Below, piece by piece: positions 8,378 through 17,580 of a stretch of DNA of 64,000 bases. The notes below the pieces were generated by a model, which was not told the origin of the DNA, did not search any database, and worked only from the letters and a program-made list of their open reading frames with translations. The translations under genes and the position numbers were made by a program. The DNA comes from JAXDMU01 sp963762435 (GTDB taxonomy: Bacteria > Pseudomonadota > Alphaproteobacteria > ATCC43930 > CGMCC-115725), in contig CAVXLN010000003.1 in NCBI GenBank assembly GCA_963762435.1, positions 434,001-498,000 on the forward strand, read 5' to 3'. Positions within the stretch are counted from its first letter, which is position 1, and the number at the start of each line of letters is the position of its first letter.

Positions 8378-9084
8378 GTTCCCCCTGCGCGGTGAGTCGT
8401 CTGCGCCCACAAATCCGGCCATCCGCTTCGGACCAGGCCAGCCTGCCGAACGCCTACGCGCCCTTGCCACGCTCGATACCGTTCCCGGGGACATTGCCGA
8501 CTGGGCGATCGCGGCTTTGCCGAGCGCCTCAGCGGCCCCCCTCCGGTCAACCCGACCCCAGGTGCGCTACCGAACGGAAAGGACCCTATCGTCTCGACGT
8601 CGTCAAAGCAACCCCAAAGGATCGTCCCGTTCGAGTCGCGCCCTTGCCCAGCGAAACCTTGACTTCGCCTCATCGAATCCGCTCGACCTCCGGTTGACTG
8701 CCAAATGAACAAGGACTCGACCGCTTAAACTCGCTACATAGTTTGAAATTAACAGATTTTTAACCAAAGAAACTCTGACGTCGATGAGACATCAAGACCG
8801 TTCCGATCCGGTTAATTCTAGACCTCCTCTTGGATACTCGGCGCAGCGGGCAAGAATGGCCGAGTCTGTGTTGATCGTCCTTTGACCGGTTGGAGGTATG
8901 CCGATGCGCGCGGCGCGCGATCGGCCGCCGGATCGATCGCGACTTCGAACCCGAATCGGCCTCGACTCGGAACCCGGGAGGCCTGCTCGAATTCGGGCGT
9001 CGGGATTAAGGGAGCTCTAACCTTCACGGCGCTATGAATGGCAGGGTCCGCTCGGATCGCGGACGGTTTCGGTCGGGCTCAGCC
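8378..9084. other. Long spacer between divergent M23 peptidase and motA genes
   Basis: About 700 bp without a convincing gene. An A+T-rich patch at about 8727-8775 (including aaattaacag and ttttaaccaa) is the best candidate promoter area. At 8898 an ATG with a good ribosome site (TTGGAGGT) opens a 40-codon Arg-rich frame ending at 9020, just before motA; it is probably fortuitous but could be a leader peptide. No sigma-54 or CtrA-like box could be identified with confidence. Confidence 0.6.
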
Positions 9085-9945
9085 ATGTTCCTTTTCATCG
9101 GCGTTGGTGTGGTGGTGTTCTGCGTCTTTGGCGGCTATGCGCTGAATGACGGCCATATCCCCGTGCTGTGGCAGCCTTTCGAGTTCATGATCATCCTGGG
9201 TGCCGCCCTCGGCGCCTATCTGATCGGCAACCCGAAGTCGGTGCTCTCCGGCATCCTCAAGACGCTGCCCAAGGCCTATAAGGGCCCGAAATACAACAAG
9301 GCCGCCTTTACCGAGCTGCTCGTCTTCCTCAACGTCGTCTTCAAGATGGCGAAGTCCAAGGGCGCCATGGCGCTCGAGGCGCATATCGAGAATCCCGAGG
9401 AAAGCACGCTCTTCCAGCAATATCCGACCATCCTGCACGACCACCATGCGGTCGAGTTCTTCTCGGACTTCTTCCGCATGCTGATCATGGGGGCGGATAA
9501 TCCACACGAGATGGAAAATTTGATGGATGCGCGCATCGAGGTGCATCATCACGAGGAGGAGGCGATCTCGTCCTCGGTCCAGGCCATGGCGGACGGCATG
9601 CCGGCGCTGGGCATCGTGGCCGCCGTGCTGGGCGTCATCCACACCATGGGCTCGATCACCGAGCCGCCCGAAGTGCTGGGCCATCTCATCGGCGGCGCGC
9701 TCGTCGGCACCTTCTTCGGCGTGTTCATGAGCTACGGCTTCCTCGCCCCGCTCGCCAACATCCTGAAATCCGTGTCCGATCAGGAAGCCCGCTACCTAAT
9801 CTGCATCAAGGGCGGCATCATCGCCTATATGCAGGGCTATGCGCCGATCATGGCGGTCGAGAGTGCGCGCATGATGCTGCAGGCGCAGCAGCAGCCGAGC
9901 TTCGCCGACATCGAGCAGGCGATCGACGCGGCACCGGCGGCCTAA
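9085..9945 (+). CDS. motA: Flagellar motor stator protein MotA
   Basis: 286 residues with four predicted membrane segments (about 1-20, 30-50, 170-192, 200-222) and the large cytoplasmic loop between the second and third. The sequences ADGMPALGIVAAVLGVIHTMG and LVGTFFGVFMSYGFLAPLAN carry the conserved proline and glycine positions of MotA. It forms the proton channel of the stator with MotB and transmits force to FliG. ATG at 9085 (MFLFIGVGVVV) matches the family start; ATG at 9034 would add 17 polar residues and neither has a strong ribosome site. motB is not adjacent; the next gene is a small unknown. Confidence 0.92.
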   Translation: MFLFIGVGVVVFCVFGGYALNDGHIPVLWQPFEFMIILGAALGAYLIGNPKSVLSGILKTLPKAYKGPKYNKAAFTELLVFLNVVFKMAKSKGAMALEAHIENPEESTLFQQYPTILHDHHAVEFFSDFFRMLIMGADNPHEMENLMDARIEVHHHEEEAISSSVQAMADGMPALGIVAAVLGVIHTMGSITEPPEVLGHLIGGALVGTFFGVFMSYGFLAPLANILKSVSDQEARYLICIKGGIIAYMQGYAPIMAVESARMMLQAQQQPSFADIEQAIDAAPAA

Positions 9946-9947
9946 AT

Positions 9948-9964
9948 CCGGCAGATTCTGCCGG
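9948..9964 (+). terminator. Hairpin after motA
   Basis: CCGGCAG (9948-9954) and CTGCCGG (9958-9964) form a perfect 7-bp stem with an ATT loop two bases after the motA stop. There is no following T-run, so it may be a weak or Rho-assisted terminator or an mRNA 3'-end stabiliser. Confidence 0.45.
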
Positions 9965-10064
9965 GCGGCGTTGAGCGCTGTCATATAACTAACTGATATA
10001 TCTTGGATCCTGAGTGGCACGGCGAGTGCTTTGCTAAGAGCAGAGCCTCTCTTTGGAGCCATTC

Positions 10065-10313
10065 ATGACCACCGCTATCGCCGCGCAATCCACGGCACAT
10101 TCGAGTGCTTTCTCGGTCAACAAGGCGCTGCAGAACCGCCATGGCAAGGGTCATGTCCAGTTCGCGCTGCCGGCCAGCGCCGGCCAAGCCGCGGCCAATG
10201 CCGCACCGCCGCCTGCGCAATCCGCCGCCAAGCCGCCGCCGAGTCCCGGCAACCTGCTGACCCATCCGCTGCTGGCACATATCGCCGGGCAAAGCGCTCA
10301 GACAATCAGCTAG
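10065..10313 (+). CDS. Small hypothetical protein
   Basis: 82 residues starting MTTAIAAQSTAHSSAF, preceded by TTTGGAGCC at a suitable distance. It is rich in Ala, Pro and Gln, has no signal peptide or membrane span, and ends with LLTHPLLAHIAGQSAQTIS. No family was recognised. It stands alone between motA and the glycosyltransferase pair. The ribosome site supports expression; composition suggests a largely disordered protein. Confidence 0.45.
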   Translation: MTTAIAAQSTAHSSAFSVNKALQNRHGKGHVQFALPASAGQAAANAAPPPAQSAAKPPPSPGNLLTHPLLAHIAGQSAQTIS

Positions 10314-10384
10314 ACATCTTCCGCGATCCTCTTCGGCTGCTATGATCCTCTCTCGGGGGGTCGAACGGAGGGGATCGAGGGGGC

Positions 10385-12454
10385 ATGGCGAGCGGTACGC
10401 CGGAACCGGAACAGCTGAGCCTGCCGGCGATCGACGCGCCCCGCCCGCCCTATGGTGCGGGGCCGGAATCCGCCCGTATCGCCGATCTCCGCGACCGGCT
10501 GGCCCGGGCCGAGACGCGCATGACCGACGCCATCGCCCATATCAGGCTGGCCGAGGCGGCGGCCCAGCGACGCCGGCGGCAAGTTCCGATCGCACCCCGC
10601 GGCTGGGTCGGCCGACTGGTCGACCGGCTTCTGCTGCGGCCACAGCGGCTGCTCCCCTCGCCCACCCTGCCGCGGCTCAGCATCGTCACGGTGACGGGAT
10701 CGGGCACCGAGGACGACGCGGCGCGCCGCACGGTCGAGTCGGTCTTGGCGCAATCCTATCCGGCCGCCGAGCTCATTATCGTCGATCTGGCCGAGGAGAT
10801 AGGGCGCCGGTCGGATTGGTGGCAGCCTTACGAGCGCCACATCGCGGCCCGCATTCCCGCCCCCGGCCAGTCGGTCGAGGCGGGCTTCGCGCTAGGGCTG
10901 GCGCGTGCCACCGGCGATCTCCTGACCGTGCTGCTGCCGGGCGACCGGCTGATGCCGGGCGCCCTCGGCCGCGTCGGGTTCGATGCGGCCCGGCACGAGG
11001 AAGCGGCGATCCTGGTGGCCGAGCGCGTGGTCGAGAGCGGCGGCTGGCGTTTCGCCGGCGGGCCGGTCGAGCCGGCCTCCCTCACCGCCCCCGCGACCGT
11101 GCTGCCGCAGGGCACCTTCGTCCGGCGCCATGAGTTCGATCTCGCCGGCGGGCTCGATGTCGCCTTCGGCGGCATGCCGGCGCCCGCCCTCTGGCCCCGG
11201 CTGCTGAAGCTTCATGCCGCCCGCATCCTGCCGGGCCACGCGGTGCTGCTGCCGATCTCGCCGCTGCCGGCGGAGCGCGAGCTGCCGCTCTATGCCGTGA
11301 CGGCGTCGCTTTGGCGGCAGACGATGCGGCGGCTCAGGCGCCGCTGGCGCCTCAGCTTTCCGGCCGGCGAGGCGGGCCCGCTGCCGATCAACAATGATGC
11401 CGTACCGCCGCTCATCGCCATGCGCTGCCCGGTTTCGGACAAGCTGCCGCTGGCGCTCCTCTTCTCGAGCCCCGACACGCGCTTCGGCGAGGCCGGCCTC
11501 AGCGAGATCTGGTATCACCGCGACAGCCATTGCGCCGCGATCGGCCCGCCGCTTGGCCCGGCCGAGCGGCAGCGGCTGGCGCAGCGGGAATCCCACGCCG
11601 AGGACCGGCTGATCGAGCCGGACCCGACGGCACCGAGCCCGTTCCGCGGCTGGCGCAGCCCCTTGAGCGCGCTCGGATGGCTGCGCGATATCGGCCTGCC
11701 GCCGATGCTCGACCGCTGGCTGGTGCGCTGGCACGATCCGACCGAGGGCGAGCTCAGGCGCATGCTGAAGGGCTTTCTGCCCGCCGGCGGGAAGGCACCG
11801 CGGGTCCTGGAGATCGACTGCATGGCGGGCGGCCTGCTCGACCGGTTCGCCGCCGAAGGCTGGCGCTGTGCCGGGACCAGTTCGGACATGGCGGGCTTGG
11901 CCGAGGCGCGCGCCCGCGGCCATGAGGTCTGGGCGGCCGATCCGATCGATCTCTTGCGCGCGATCCCGCCCGAGCGGCGTTTCGATGTCGTGTTCCTGAG
12001 CCAGGTGCTGGAGCGGCAGGCGGAGCCCTTGACCGTGCTGCAGCGGGCGGCACGGCTGGTCGAGCCGGGCGGCGTGCTGGTGCTGAGCACGGCTAATCTC
12101 GATTCCGCCCAGATCGATTGCTTCGGGCCGGCCTGGGCGCATTGGCATCCGCCTTATCATCGCTTCCTGCTGTCGCGCCGGACGGTGACGCAGATGGCGG
12201 CGGCGAGCGGGCTCGAGCTGGCGCGCTGCCGCAGCTTTTCGCACCCTTATTGGACCTGGCTGAGCCTGAGGCTGAGCGATTACGGCCTTGCCGCGGCCGT
12301 GCCGCACGGCATCGCCCCCGATCCGCCGACCGCAGCGCGCGCGTCCACCTTGGCGCTGGCGAGCCGCCTCTTTTATGATTGGCGCGGGCGCGGCGACTAT
12401 TTCTATGCGGTGCTGCGGCCGGCGGGGACGCGGCCCGTGAGTGCGCGAAGATGA
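10385..12454 (+). CDS. Glycosyltransferase family 2-like / methyltransferase fusion protein
   Basis: 689 residues with two catalytic-type domains. After a charged N-terminus (1-90), residues about 95-310 resemble a GT2 (GT-A) fold: RLSIVTVTGSG, AQSYPAAELIIVDL and LTVLLPGDRLMPGALG, the last in the place of the usual DxD region. Residues about 450-640 look like a class I SAM methyltransferase: RVLEIDCMAGGLLDRFAAEGW (motif I), FDVVFLSQVLE and RLVEPGGVLVLSTANLD. The 4-bp overlap with the next GT2 gene indicates one operon for sugar transfer to a surface polymer or glycoprotein. Motif I lacks the canonical GxGxG glycine pattern, so methyltransferase activity is less certain. Confidence 0.75.
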   Translation: MASGTPEPEQLSLPAIDAPRPPYGAGPESARIADLRDRLARAETRMTDAIAHIRLAEAAAQRRRRQVPIAPRGWVGRLVDRLLLRPQRLLPSPTLPRLSIVTVTGSGTEDDAARRTVESVLAQSYPAAELIIVDLAEEIGRRSDWWQPYERHIAARIPAPGQSVEAGFALGLARATGDLLTVLLPGDRLMPGALGRVGFDAARHEEAAILVAERVVESGGWRFAGGPVEPASLTAPATVLPQGTFVRRHEFDLAGGLDVAFGGMPAPALWPRLLKLHAARILPGHAVLLPISPLPAERELPLYAVTASLWRQTMRRLRRRWRLSFPAGEAGPLPINNDAVPPLIAMRCPVSDKLPLALLFSSPDTRFGEAGLSEIWYHRDSHCAAIGPPLGPAERQRLAQRESHAEDRLIEPDPTAPSPFRGWRSPLSALGWLRDIGLPPMLDRWLVRWHDPTEGELRRMLKGFLPAGGKAPRVLEIDCMAGGLLDRFAAEGWRCAGTSSDMAGLAEARARGHEVWAADPIDLLRAIPPERRFDVVFLSQVLERQAEPLTVLQRAARLVEPGGVLVLSTANLDSAQIDCFGPAWAHWHPPYHRFLLSRRTVTQMAAASGLELARCRSFSHPYWTWLSLRLSDYGLAAAVPHGIAPDPPTAARASTLALASRLFYDWRGRGDYFYAVLRPAGTRPVSARR

Positions 12455-13317
12455 GCGAAACCCGGCCGCGCATCACGCTGGTCTCGCCCTCCTACAATAG
12501 GGGGCGCTTCGCCGAGCGCACGCTGGTCTCGGTGCTGGGGCAGCGCTATCCGCGGCTCGAATTCATCATCATGGATGGCGGCTCGAGCGACGGCACGACG
12601 GAGATCCTGCGCCGCTATCGCCGCCATCTGGCCTATCTCGAATCGCAGCCGGAGCCCAGCACCGCCGCCGCGGTCGAGCGCGGGCTGGCGCGCGCCAATG
12701 GCGAGATCCTGGCCGTGCTCGGCATGGGCGATCTCTTGGCACCTTCGGTCTTCGATTTCGTCGCTTGGTATTTCCGGGCGCATCCGAAAATCGACATGAT
12801 CTACAGCCACCGGCTGCTGATCGACGAGGCGGACCGGGTCGTGGGCCATGTCATGCTGCCGCCGCACCGCAATGCCGCGATGCGCCGGCATCCGCTGATC
12901 CCGACCGAGACCGCCTTCTTCCGCCGCAGCCTCTATGAGCAGGCCGGCGGGCTCGATGTGCTGCTGCAGGCGGCCTCGAGCTTCGAGCTTTATGCGCGCT
13001 TCATGGCGATCGGCACGCTCCATCGCGTCGACCGGTTCCTGGCCGCCCATCGGGTGCTGCCGGCCTCGCGCGCATCGCACCGGCTCGACGCGGTCGGGGC
13101 CGAGGAGGTGGCGCAGATCCGGGCCGAGCACGGATCCGGGCAGGGCGGCCCGTGGCGGGAATTTCAAGAGTGGCGGCTGATGCAGGGCATCGCCTGGCGG
13201 AGCGACCGGTTTGCCCGTTCGGGCGAATACCGGCCGGGCGCATGGCCCGGCCTGGGCTATAGTTATGACAAGGTTTGGGCCGAAACCTTGACCAACCCAC
13301 GCGATAGCGGTTTCTAG
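12451..13317 (+). CDS. Glycosyltransferase family 2
   Basis: 288-residue GT-A enzyme starting MSETRPRITLVSPSYNRGRFAE, with VLGQRYPRLEFIIMDGGSSDGT (nucleotide-sugar binding) and a GMGDLLAPSVFDFVA segment at the DxD position. It has no membrane span. The ATG overlaps the TGA of the fusion gene by four bases (ATGA). Donor and acceptor sugars cannot be deduced; similar enzymes build exopolysaccharide, O-antigen or flagellin glycan. Confidence 0.87.
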   Translation: MSETRPRITLVSPSYNRGRFAERTLVSVLGQRYPRLEFIIMDGGSSDGTTEILRRYRRHLAYLESQPEPSTAAAVERGLARANGEILAVLGMGDLLAPSVFDFVAWYFRAHPKIDMIYSHRLLIDEADRVVGHVMLPPHRNAAMRRHPLIPTETAFFRRSLYEQAGGLDVLLQAASSFELYARFMAIGTLHRVDRFLAAHRVLPASRASHRLDAVGAEEVAQIRAEHGSGQGGPWREFQEWRLMQGIAWRSDRFARSGEYRPGAWPGLGYSYDKVWAETLTNPRDSGF

Positions 13318-13351
13318 GCTGTTCGCATCCCCTCGAAGGACTCTTGCAAAT

Positions 13352-13372
13352 TGCCAGGCAAAATTCCTGGCA
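13352..13372. terminator. Hairpin between convergent genes
   Basis: TGCCAGG (13352-13358) and CCTGGCA (13366-13372) pair perfectly across an A/T-rich 7-nt loop. It lies between the ends of the convergent GT2 and HTH genes and could end transcription in both directions. Confidence 0.45.
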
Positions 13373-13401
13373 TCGGGCAATCTGTCAGACGGACCAGCGC
13401 T

Positions 13402-13641
13402 TTACGCGGCAGTGCCGACGCGGCGATAGGCGCGGGTCTGGAAAGGCTGGCCGCAGCGCGCCGCCTCGATCACCGCGGCATGGCGGGCCACACTTTCCGG
13501 CAGGGCGGTGACGCCATTGACATAACGCGCGATCGTGGCGCGTTTGCGGCCAAGCTGTTCCGCCGCGGCCGTGAGCGACAAATTCATGCGGCGCATCCAC
13601 AGCGCCAGATCTTCCGCGGTCCGAATATCGTTAAGCGACAT
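13402..13641 (-). CDS. Small helix-turn-helix protein
   Basis: 79 residues starting MSLNDIRTAEDLALWMRRM. The stretch LSLTAAAEQLGRKRATIARYVNG fits a lambda-repressor/Cro-type HTH with the recognition helix RKRATIARYVNG. ATG at 13641 is preceded by GAGGATTTTTTG. The protein has room for little more than the DNA-binding domain. No toxin or phage partner is beside it, so target and role are unknown. Confidence 0.65.
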   Translation of the reverse strand: MSLNDIRTAEDLALWMRRMNLSLTAAAEQLGRKRATIARYVNGVTALPESVARHAAVIEAARCGQPFQTRAYRRVGTAA

Positions 13642-13895
13642 CAAAAAATCCTCGCAAACATCGGGCGCCCCCACCCGAGCCCGTCGAACATATGTTCGGC
13701 ACCGGAAATACGCTGCAAAGCGCTTGCCAGTTTTTCGCCGTGCCGCGTCACTTCGCCATATCGTTGCAACCATGCTGCAATCCTCTTCGTGTTAGAGCTT
13801 TATCAACCATATTTGCCGAGGTTTGAGGTCGATTCGGCGGGGGTTTGCGGCGGCGCGCAGGCAGGGTCGAGCCGTCGCGGAAGGAGCTCGAAATC

Positions 13896-14129
13896 GTGCC
13901 TGGCTATGACCATCGAGACGTGCTGACGGTCGGGCGAACATGGACGCCGGCCGAGACGTTGCAAGAGGTCGAGACGGCCCTCGAGGCCGCCCTCGGCCGT
14001 CACGAAATCGCGCTGGCGCGGCTGCGCCGGTCGCTGCCCTGGCCCTCGGCCGCGGAGGTGCGGGAGCTCGAGGCGGCCGAGCAGGAGCTGCGCACCGTCC
14101 AGGCCCGGCGCGACACGCTGCGTCGCTAA
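13896..14129 (+). CDS. Small hypothetical protein, helical
   Basis: 77 residues from a GTG start (MPGYDHRDVLTVGRTWTPAE) preceded by AAGGAG at ideal spacing. The C-terminal two-thirds (TLQEVETALEAALGRHEIALARLR and onward) is predicted helical and charged. No family was recognised. It ends 61 bp before the aldehyde dehydrogenase gene. Confidence 0.45.
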   Translation: MPGYDHRDVLTVGRTWTPAETLQEVETALEAALGRHEIALARLRRSLPWPSAAEVRELEAAEQELRTVQARRDTLRR

Positions 14130-14190
14130 GCTTTCCCCCGGAGAGCGGCTCGGCTACTGATGGCGAAATTTCGCCATCGGGACGCCTCCT

Positions 14191-15726
14191 ATGTCTTCAT
14201 CCCATTCTGCCCGCTCCACCGCCGAGCTGTCCGGCCTTCTTGACCGACTGGGCGTCGACGCCGCCGCCCTGTCCGCCGGTTCCCTCGAAGCGCGCTCGCC
14301 GATCGACGGCGCCGTGCTGGCATTCCTCGCAGAAGCGGATGCGGCCGAGGCCAAAGCCGCGATCGGCCGCGCTCATGACGCCTTCCAGGCCTGGCGGCTG
14401 GTGCCGGCGCCGCGCCGGGGCGAACTGATCCGCCTGTTCGGCGAGGAGCTGCGCGCCAACAAGGACGCGCTCGGCCGGCTTGTCACTCTCGAAGCCGGGA
14501 AGATCGTCCAGGAAGGGCTGGGCGAGGTCCAGGAGATGATCGATATCTGCGACTTTGCGGTCGGGCTGTCGCGCCAGCTCTATGGGTTGACCATCGCGAC
14601 CGAACGGCCAGGCCATGCGATGCGCGAGACCTGGCACCCGCTGGGCGTGGTCGGCATCATCAGCGCCTTCAATTTCCCGGTCGCGGTCTGGGCATGGAAC
14701 GCGGCCTTGGCGCTGGTGTGTGGCGACAGCGTGGTGTGGAAGCCGTCGGAGAAGACGCCGCTGACCGCACTCGCGACCCAGGCGCTGTTCGAGCGCGCCG
14801 CCCAGCGTTTCGGCGCCGCCCCACCCAACCTCTCGACATTGCTGATCGGCGGGCGTGCCGCCGGCGAGGCGCTGGTGGACGATCCGCGCGTGCCGCTCAT
14901 CTCCGCCACCGGCTCGACCCGGATGGGGGCGGAGGTCGGCCCGCGCCTCGCCCGGCGTTTCGGGCGCAGCCTCTTGGAGCTGGGCGGCAATAACGGCATG
15001 ATCGTGGCGCCCTCGGCCGATCTCGATCTCGCCATCCGCGCCATCCTGTTCGCGGCGGTCGGCACGGCCGGCCAGCGCTGCACCAGCCTGAGACGCCTCT
15101 TCGTCCATGACACCATCTATGAGGCCCTGGTGCCGCGCCTCAAGCGCGCCTATGGCTCGGTCCCGGTCGGCAGCCCGCTCGAGGCGGGCACGCTGGTGGG
15201 GCCGCTGATCGATCGGGCGAGCTTCGACGGCATGGGGCGCGCGCTGACGGCCGCCGCCGAGGCCGGTGGCATCATCACGGGCGGCGAGCGCGTGCTGGAA
15301 GCACAATTCCCCGACGCCTATTACGTCCGTCCGGCGCTGATCGAGATGCCGGGTCAGAGCGATGTCGTCTGCCGCGAGACCTTCGCCCCCATTCTCTATG
15401 TCATGCGCTATCGCACGCTCGAGGACGCGATCGGGTTGCACAATGCGGTGCCACAGGGCTTGAGCAGCTCGATCTTCACGACCGACCTCCGCGAAGCCGA
15501 ACTGTTCATGTCGGCCGTCGGCAGCGATTGCGGCATCGTCAATGTGAATATCGGCCCGTCGGGTGCCGAGATCGGCGGCGCCTTCGGCGGCGAGAAGGAA
15601 ACCGGCGGCGGCCGGGAGTCAGGCTCCGACAGCTGGAGGGCCTATATGCGGCGGGCGACGAACACGGTGAACTACTCGCGCGAGCTGCCGCTGGCCCAGG
15701 GGATCAAGTTCGAGGTCGAGGGGTAG
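14191..15726 (+). CDS. Aldehyde dehydrogenase, ALDH7 / piperideine-6-carboxylate dehydrogenase-like
   Basis: 511-residue NAD-dependent aldehyde dehydrogenase. Visible motifs are NFPVAVWAWNAALALVCG and the VVWKPSEKTP cofactor region, LLELGGNNGMIV with the general-base glutamate, and GTAGQRCTSLRR with the catalytic cysteine. The GGNN and QRCTSLRR wording and the length match the ALDH7 (antiquitin, AmaB) group, which oxidises alpha-aminoadipate semialdehyde in lysine breakdown. The specific substrate is inferred. The gene stands alone, 126 bp before the formate dehydrogenase operon. Confidence 0.88.
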   Translation: MSSSHSARSTAELSGLLDRLGVDAAALSAGSLEARSPIDGAVLAFLAEADAAEAKAAIGRAHDAFQAWRLVPAPRRGELIRLFGEELRANKDALGRLVTLEAGKIVQEGLGEVQEMIDICDFAVGLSRQLYGLTIATERPGHAMRETWHPLGVVGIISAFNFPVAVWAWNAALALVCGDSVVWKPSEKTPLTALATQALFERAAQRFGAAPPNLSTLLIGGRAAGEALVDDPRVPLISATGSTRMGAEVGPRLARRFGRSLLELGGNNGMIVAPSADLDLAIRAILFAAVGTAGQRCTSLRRLFVHDTIYEALVPRLKRAYGSVPVGSPLEAGTLVGPLIDRASFDGMGRALTAAAEAGGIITGGERVLEAQFPDAYYVRPALIEMPGQSDVVCRETFAPILYVMRYRTLEDAIGLHNAVPQGLSSSIFTTDLREAELFMSAVGSDCGIVNVNIGPSGAEIGGAFGGEKETGGGRESGSDSWRAYMRRATNTVNYSRELPLAQGIKFEVEG

Positions 15727-15852
15727 GAGGTCGGCGTCTGGCCTGGCGATAGCGCGCGAGGTCTCTCAGACTTTCGATCTGCGACCAAGTGCGGCGATTG
15801 CTGGGCGGGAACTCAGGTGCCATGCTGGCAAGCGCATGAAATGAGGTAGCCC

Positions 15853-17580
15853 GTGCCCGACGATCAAGCGCCCGCTCGTCAACCGCGGCATCCCGGCTCC
15901 GGCCGTCGTACCGCGCGGTCGGTTCCGAAGGGACGGCAGGTCGATCCGGCGGCGGCGGAAGAGATCGGAACGCTGCTCGGCGCGATGCCGCGCCAGCGCG
16001 ATCTGCTGATCGAATATCTGCATCTGATCCAGGACAAGTTCGGCCATATCTCGGTGCAGCATATGGCGGCACTCAGCGCCGAGCTCCGGCTGGCCCAGGC
16101 CGAGATCTATGAAGTCGCGAGTTTCTACGCGCATTTCGACCTTGTGCATGAGGATGAGACGCCGCCGCCCGCCGTCACCATCCGCGTTTGCGACAGCCTG
16201 TCCTGTGCGCTGGCCGGCGCCGAGGCGCTGCTGAGCGCGCTGAGCAGCGCGGCGGGTCCGGATGTTCGTGTCGTGCGCGCGCCCTGCGTGGGGCGGTGCG
16301 ATACCGCCCCGATCGCCGAGGTCGGGCATTACTATGTCGACCATGCCGAGCAGGATTCCGTGCTGCAGGCCGTGGCCGCGCACCGGCATGACCCCGAGAT
16401 CCCCGCCCATATCGATCTCGACGCCTATCGCGCCGCCGGCGGCTATGCGCTGCTGGCGCGGCTGCGCGCGGGCGAGATCACCGGCGAGCAGATCATCGAC
16501 GCGCTCGACAAGGCCGGGCTGCGCGGGTGCGGCGGGGCCGGCTTTCCGACGGCCAAGAAATGGCGGTCGGTCCTGGGCGTGCCCGGGCCGCGGCTGATGG
16601 CGGTCAATGCCGACGAGGGCGAACCGGGCACGTTCAAGGACCGGTATTTCCTCGAAACGGATCCGCACCGCGTGCTCGAAGGCATGCTGATCGGCGCCAT
16701 CGTCGCCGAGGCGAGCGACATCTATTTCTATCTGCGCGACGAGTACGCGGCGTCGCGCGCCGTGCTGGGCCGGGAGATCGCCAAGCTCGAAGCGGCCGGC
16801 CTGACCGGCGGCATTCGCGTGCATCTCCGGCGCGGTGCCGGCGCCTATATCTGCGGCGAAGAATCCGCGATGATCGAGAGCATCGAAGGCAAGCGCGGCC
16901 TGCCGCGCCACAAGCCGCCGCTGCCGTTTCAGGTCGGCATCTTCGGCCGCCCGTCGCTCATCAACAATGTCGAGACGTTGTACTGGATCCGCGACCTGGT
17001 CGAGCGCGGCCCGGACTGGTGGCTGGGCCAGGGACGCAATGGGCGCAAGGGGCTGCACACCTATTCGGTGTCGGGGCGCGTTGCCGATCCGGGTGTCAAG
17101 ATTACGCCGGCCGGCGTCACCGTGCGTGAGCTGATCGAGGAATATTGCGGCGGCATGCTGCCCGGCCATCAATTCAAGGCCTATCTGCCGGGTGGCGCTT
17201 CCGGCGGCATCCTGCCGGCGTCGCTCGGCAACGTCCCGCTCGATTTCGGCACGCTGGAGCCGCATGGCGCCTTCATCGGGTCCGCGGCGGTCGTCGTGCT
17301 GTCCGACCAGGACGACATGCGCGAGGCCGCACTCAATGTGATGCGGTTCTTCGAGGATGAAAGCTGCGGCCAATGCACGCCCTGCCGGGCCGGGACGGAG
17401 AAAGCGGTCAAGCTGATGGAGCAGAAGGGCTGGGATAAGGATCTTCTCTCGGAGCTGTCGAGTGCGATGCGTGACGCGTCGATCTGCGGGCTCGGCCAGG
17501 CGGCACCCAATCCTCTCCTCACCGTCATCAAGTATTTTCCGAACGAGGTCGGCCTGGCGGCTGAAGGAACCGTGCCATGA
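15853..17580 (+). CDS. NAD-dependent formate dehydrogenase beta subunit (fused NuoE-NuoF type)
   Basis: 575 residues joining two Complex I-like modules. Residues about 30-160 are NuoE/FdsG-like with a [2Fe-2S] set at C113, C118, C145 and C149. Residues about 190-575 are NuoF/FdsB-like: RGCGGAGFPTAKKW and the NADEGEPGTFKDR region bind FMN and NAD, GAGAYICGEESAMIES follows, and ESCGQCTPCRAG with a later CGLG supplies a [4Fe-4S] site. It passes electrons from the alpha subunit to NAD+ in the cytoplasm. The same fusion occurs in the tungsten FDH1 of Methylobacterium, whereas fds operons such as Cupriavidus keep the parts separate. GTG start at 15853; the stop overlaps the alpha subunit ATG by four bases. 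Confidence 0.92.
   Translation: MPDDQAPARQPRHPGSGRRTARSVPKGRQVDPAAAEEIGTLLGAMPRQRDLLIEYLHLIQDKFGHISVQHMAALSAELRLAQAEIYEVASFYAHFDLVHEDETPPPAVTIRVCDSLSCALAGAEALLSALSSAAGPDVRVVRAPCVGRCDTAPIAEVGHYYVDHAEQDSVLQAVAAHRHDPEIPAHIDLDAYRAAGGYALLARLRAGEITGEQIIDALDKAGLRGCGGAGFPTAKKWRSVLGVPGPRLMAVNADEGEPGTFKDRYFLETDPHRVLEGMLIGAIVAEASDIYFYLRDEYAASRAVLGREIAKLEAAGLTGGIRVHLRRGAGAYICGEESAMIESIEGKRGLPRHKPPLPFQVGIFGRPSLINNVETLYWIRDLVERGPDWWLGQGRNGRKGLHTYSVSGRVADPGVKITPAGVTVRELIEEYCGGMLPGHQFKAYLPGGASGGILPASLGNVPLDFGTLEPHGAFIGSAAVVVLSDQDDMREAALNVMRFFEDESCGQCTPCRAGTEKAVKLMEQKGWDKDLLSELSSAMRDASICGLGQAAPNPLLTVIKYFPNEVGLAAEGTVP

Noticed and set aside
8898..9020. 40-codon leader peptide before motA
   Set aside because: The ribosome site is good, but the Arg-rich content matches random high-G+C frames; kept only as a note.
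8818..9027. Small minus-strand gene before motA
   Set aside because: No ribosome site, Arg/Pro-rich composition and no recognisable domain.
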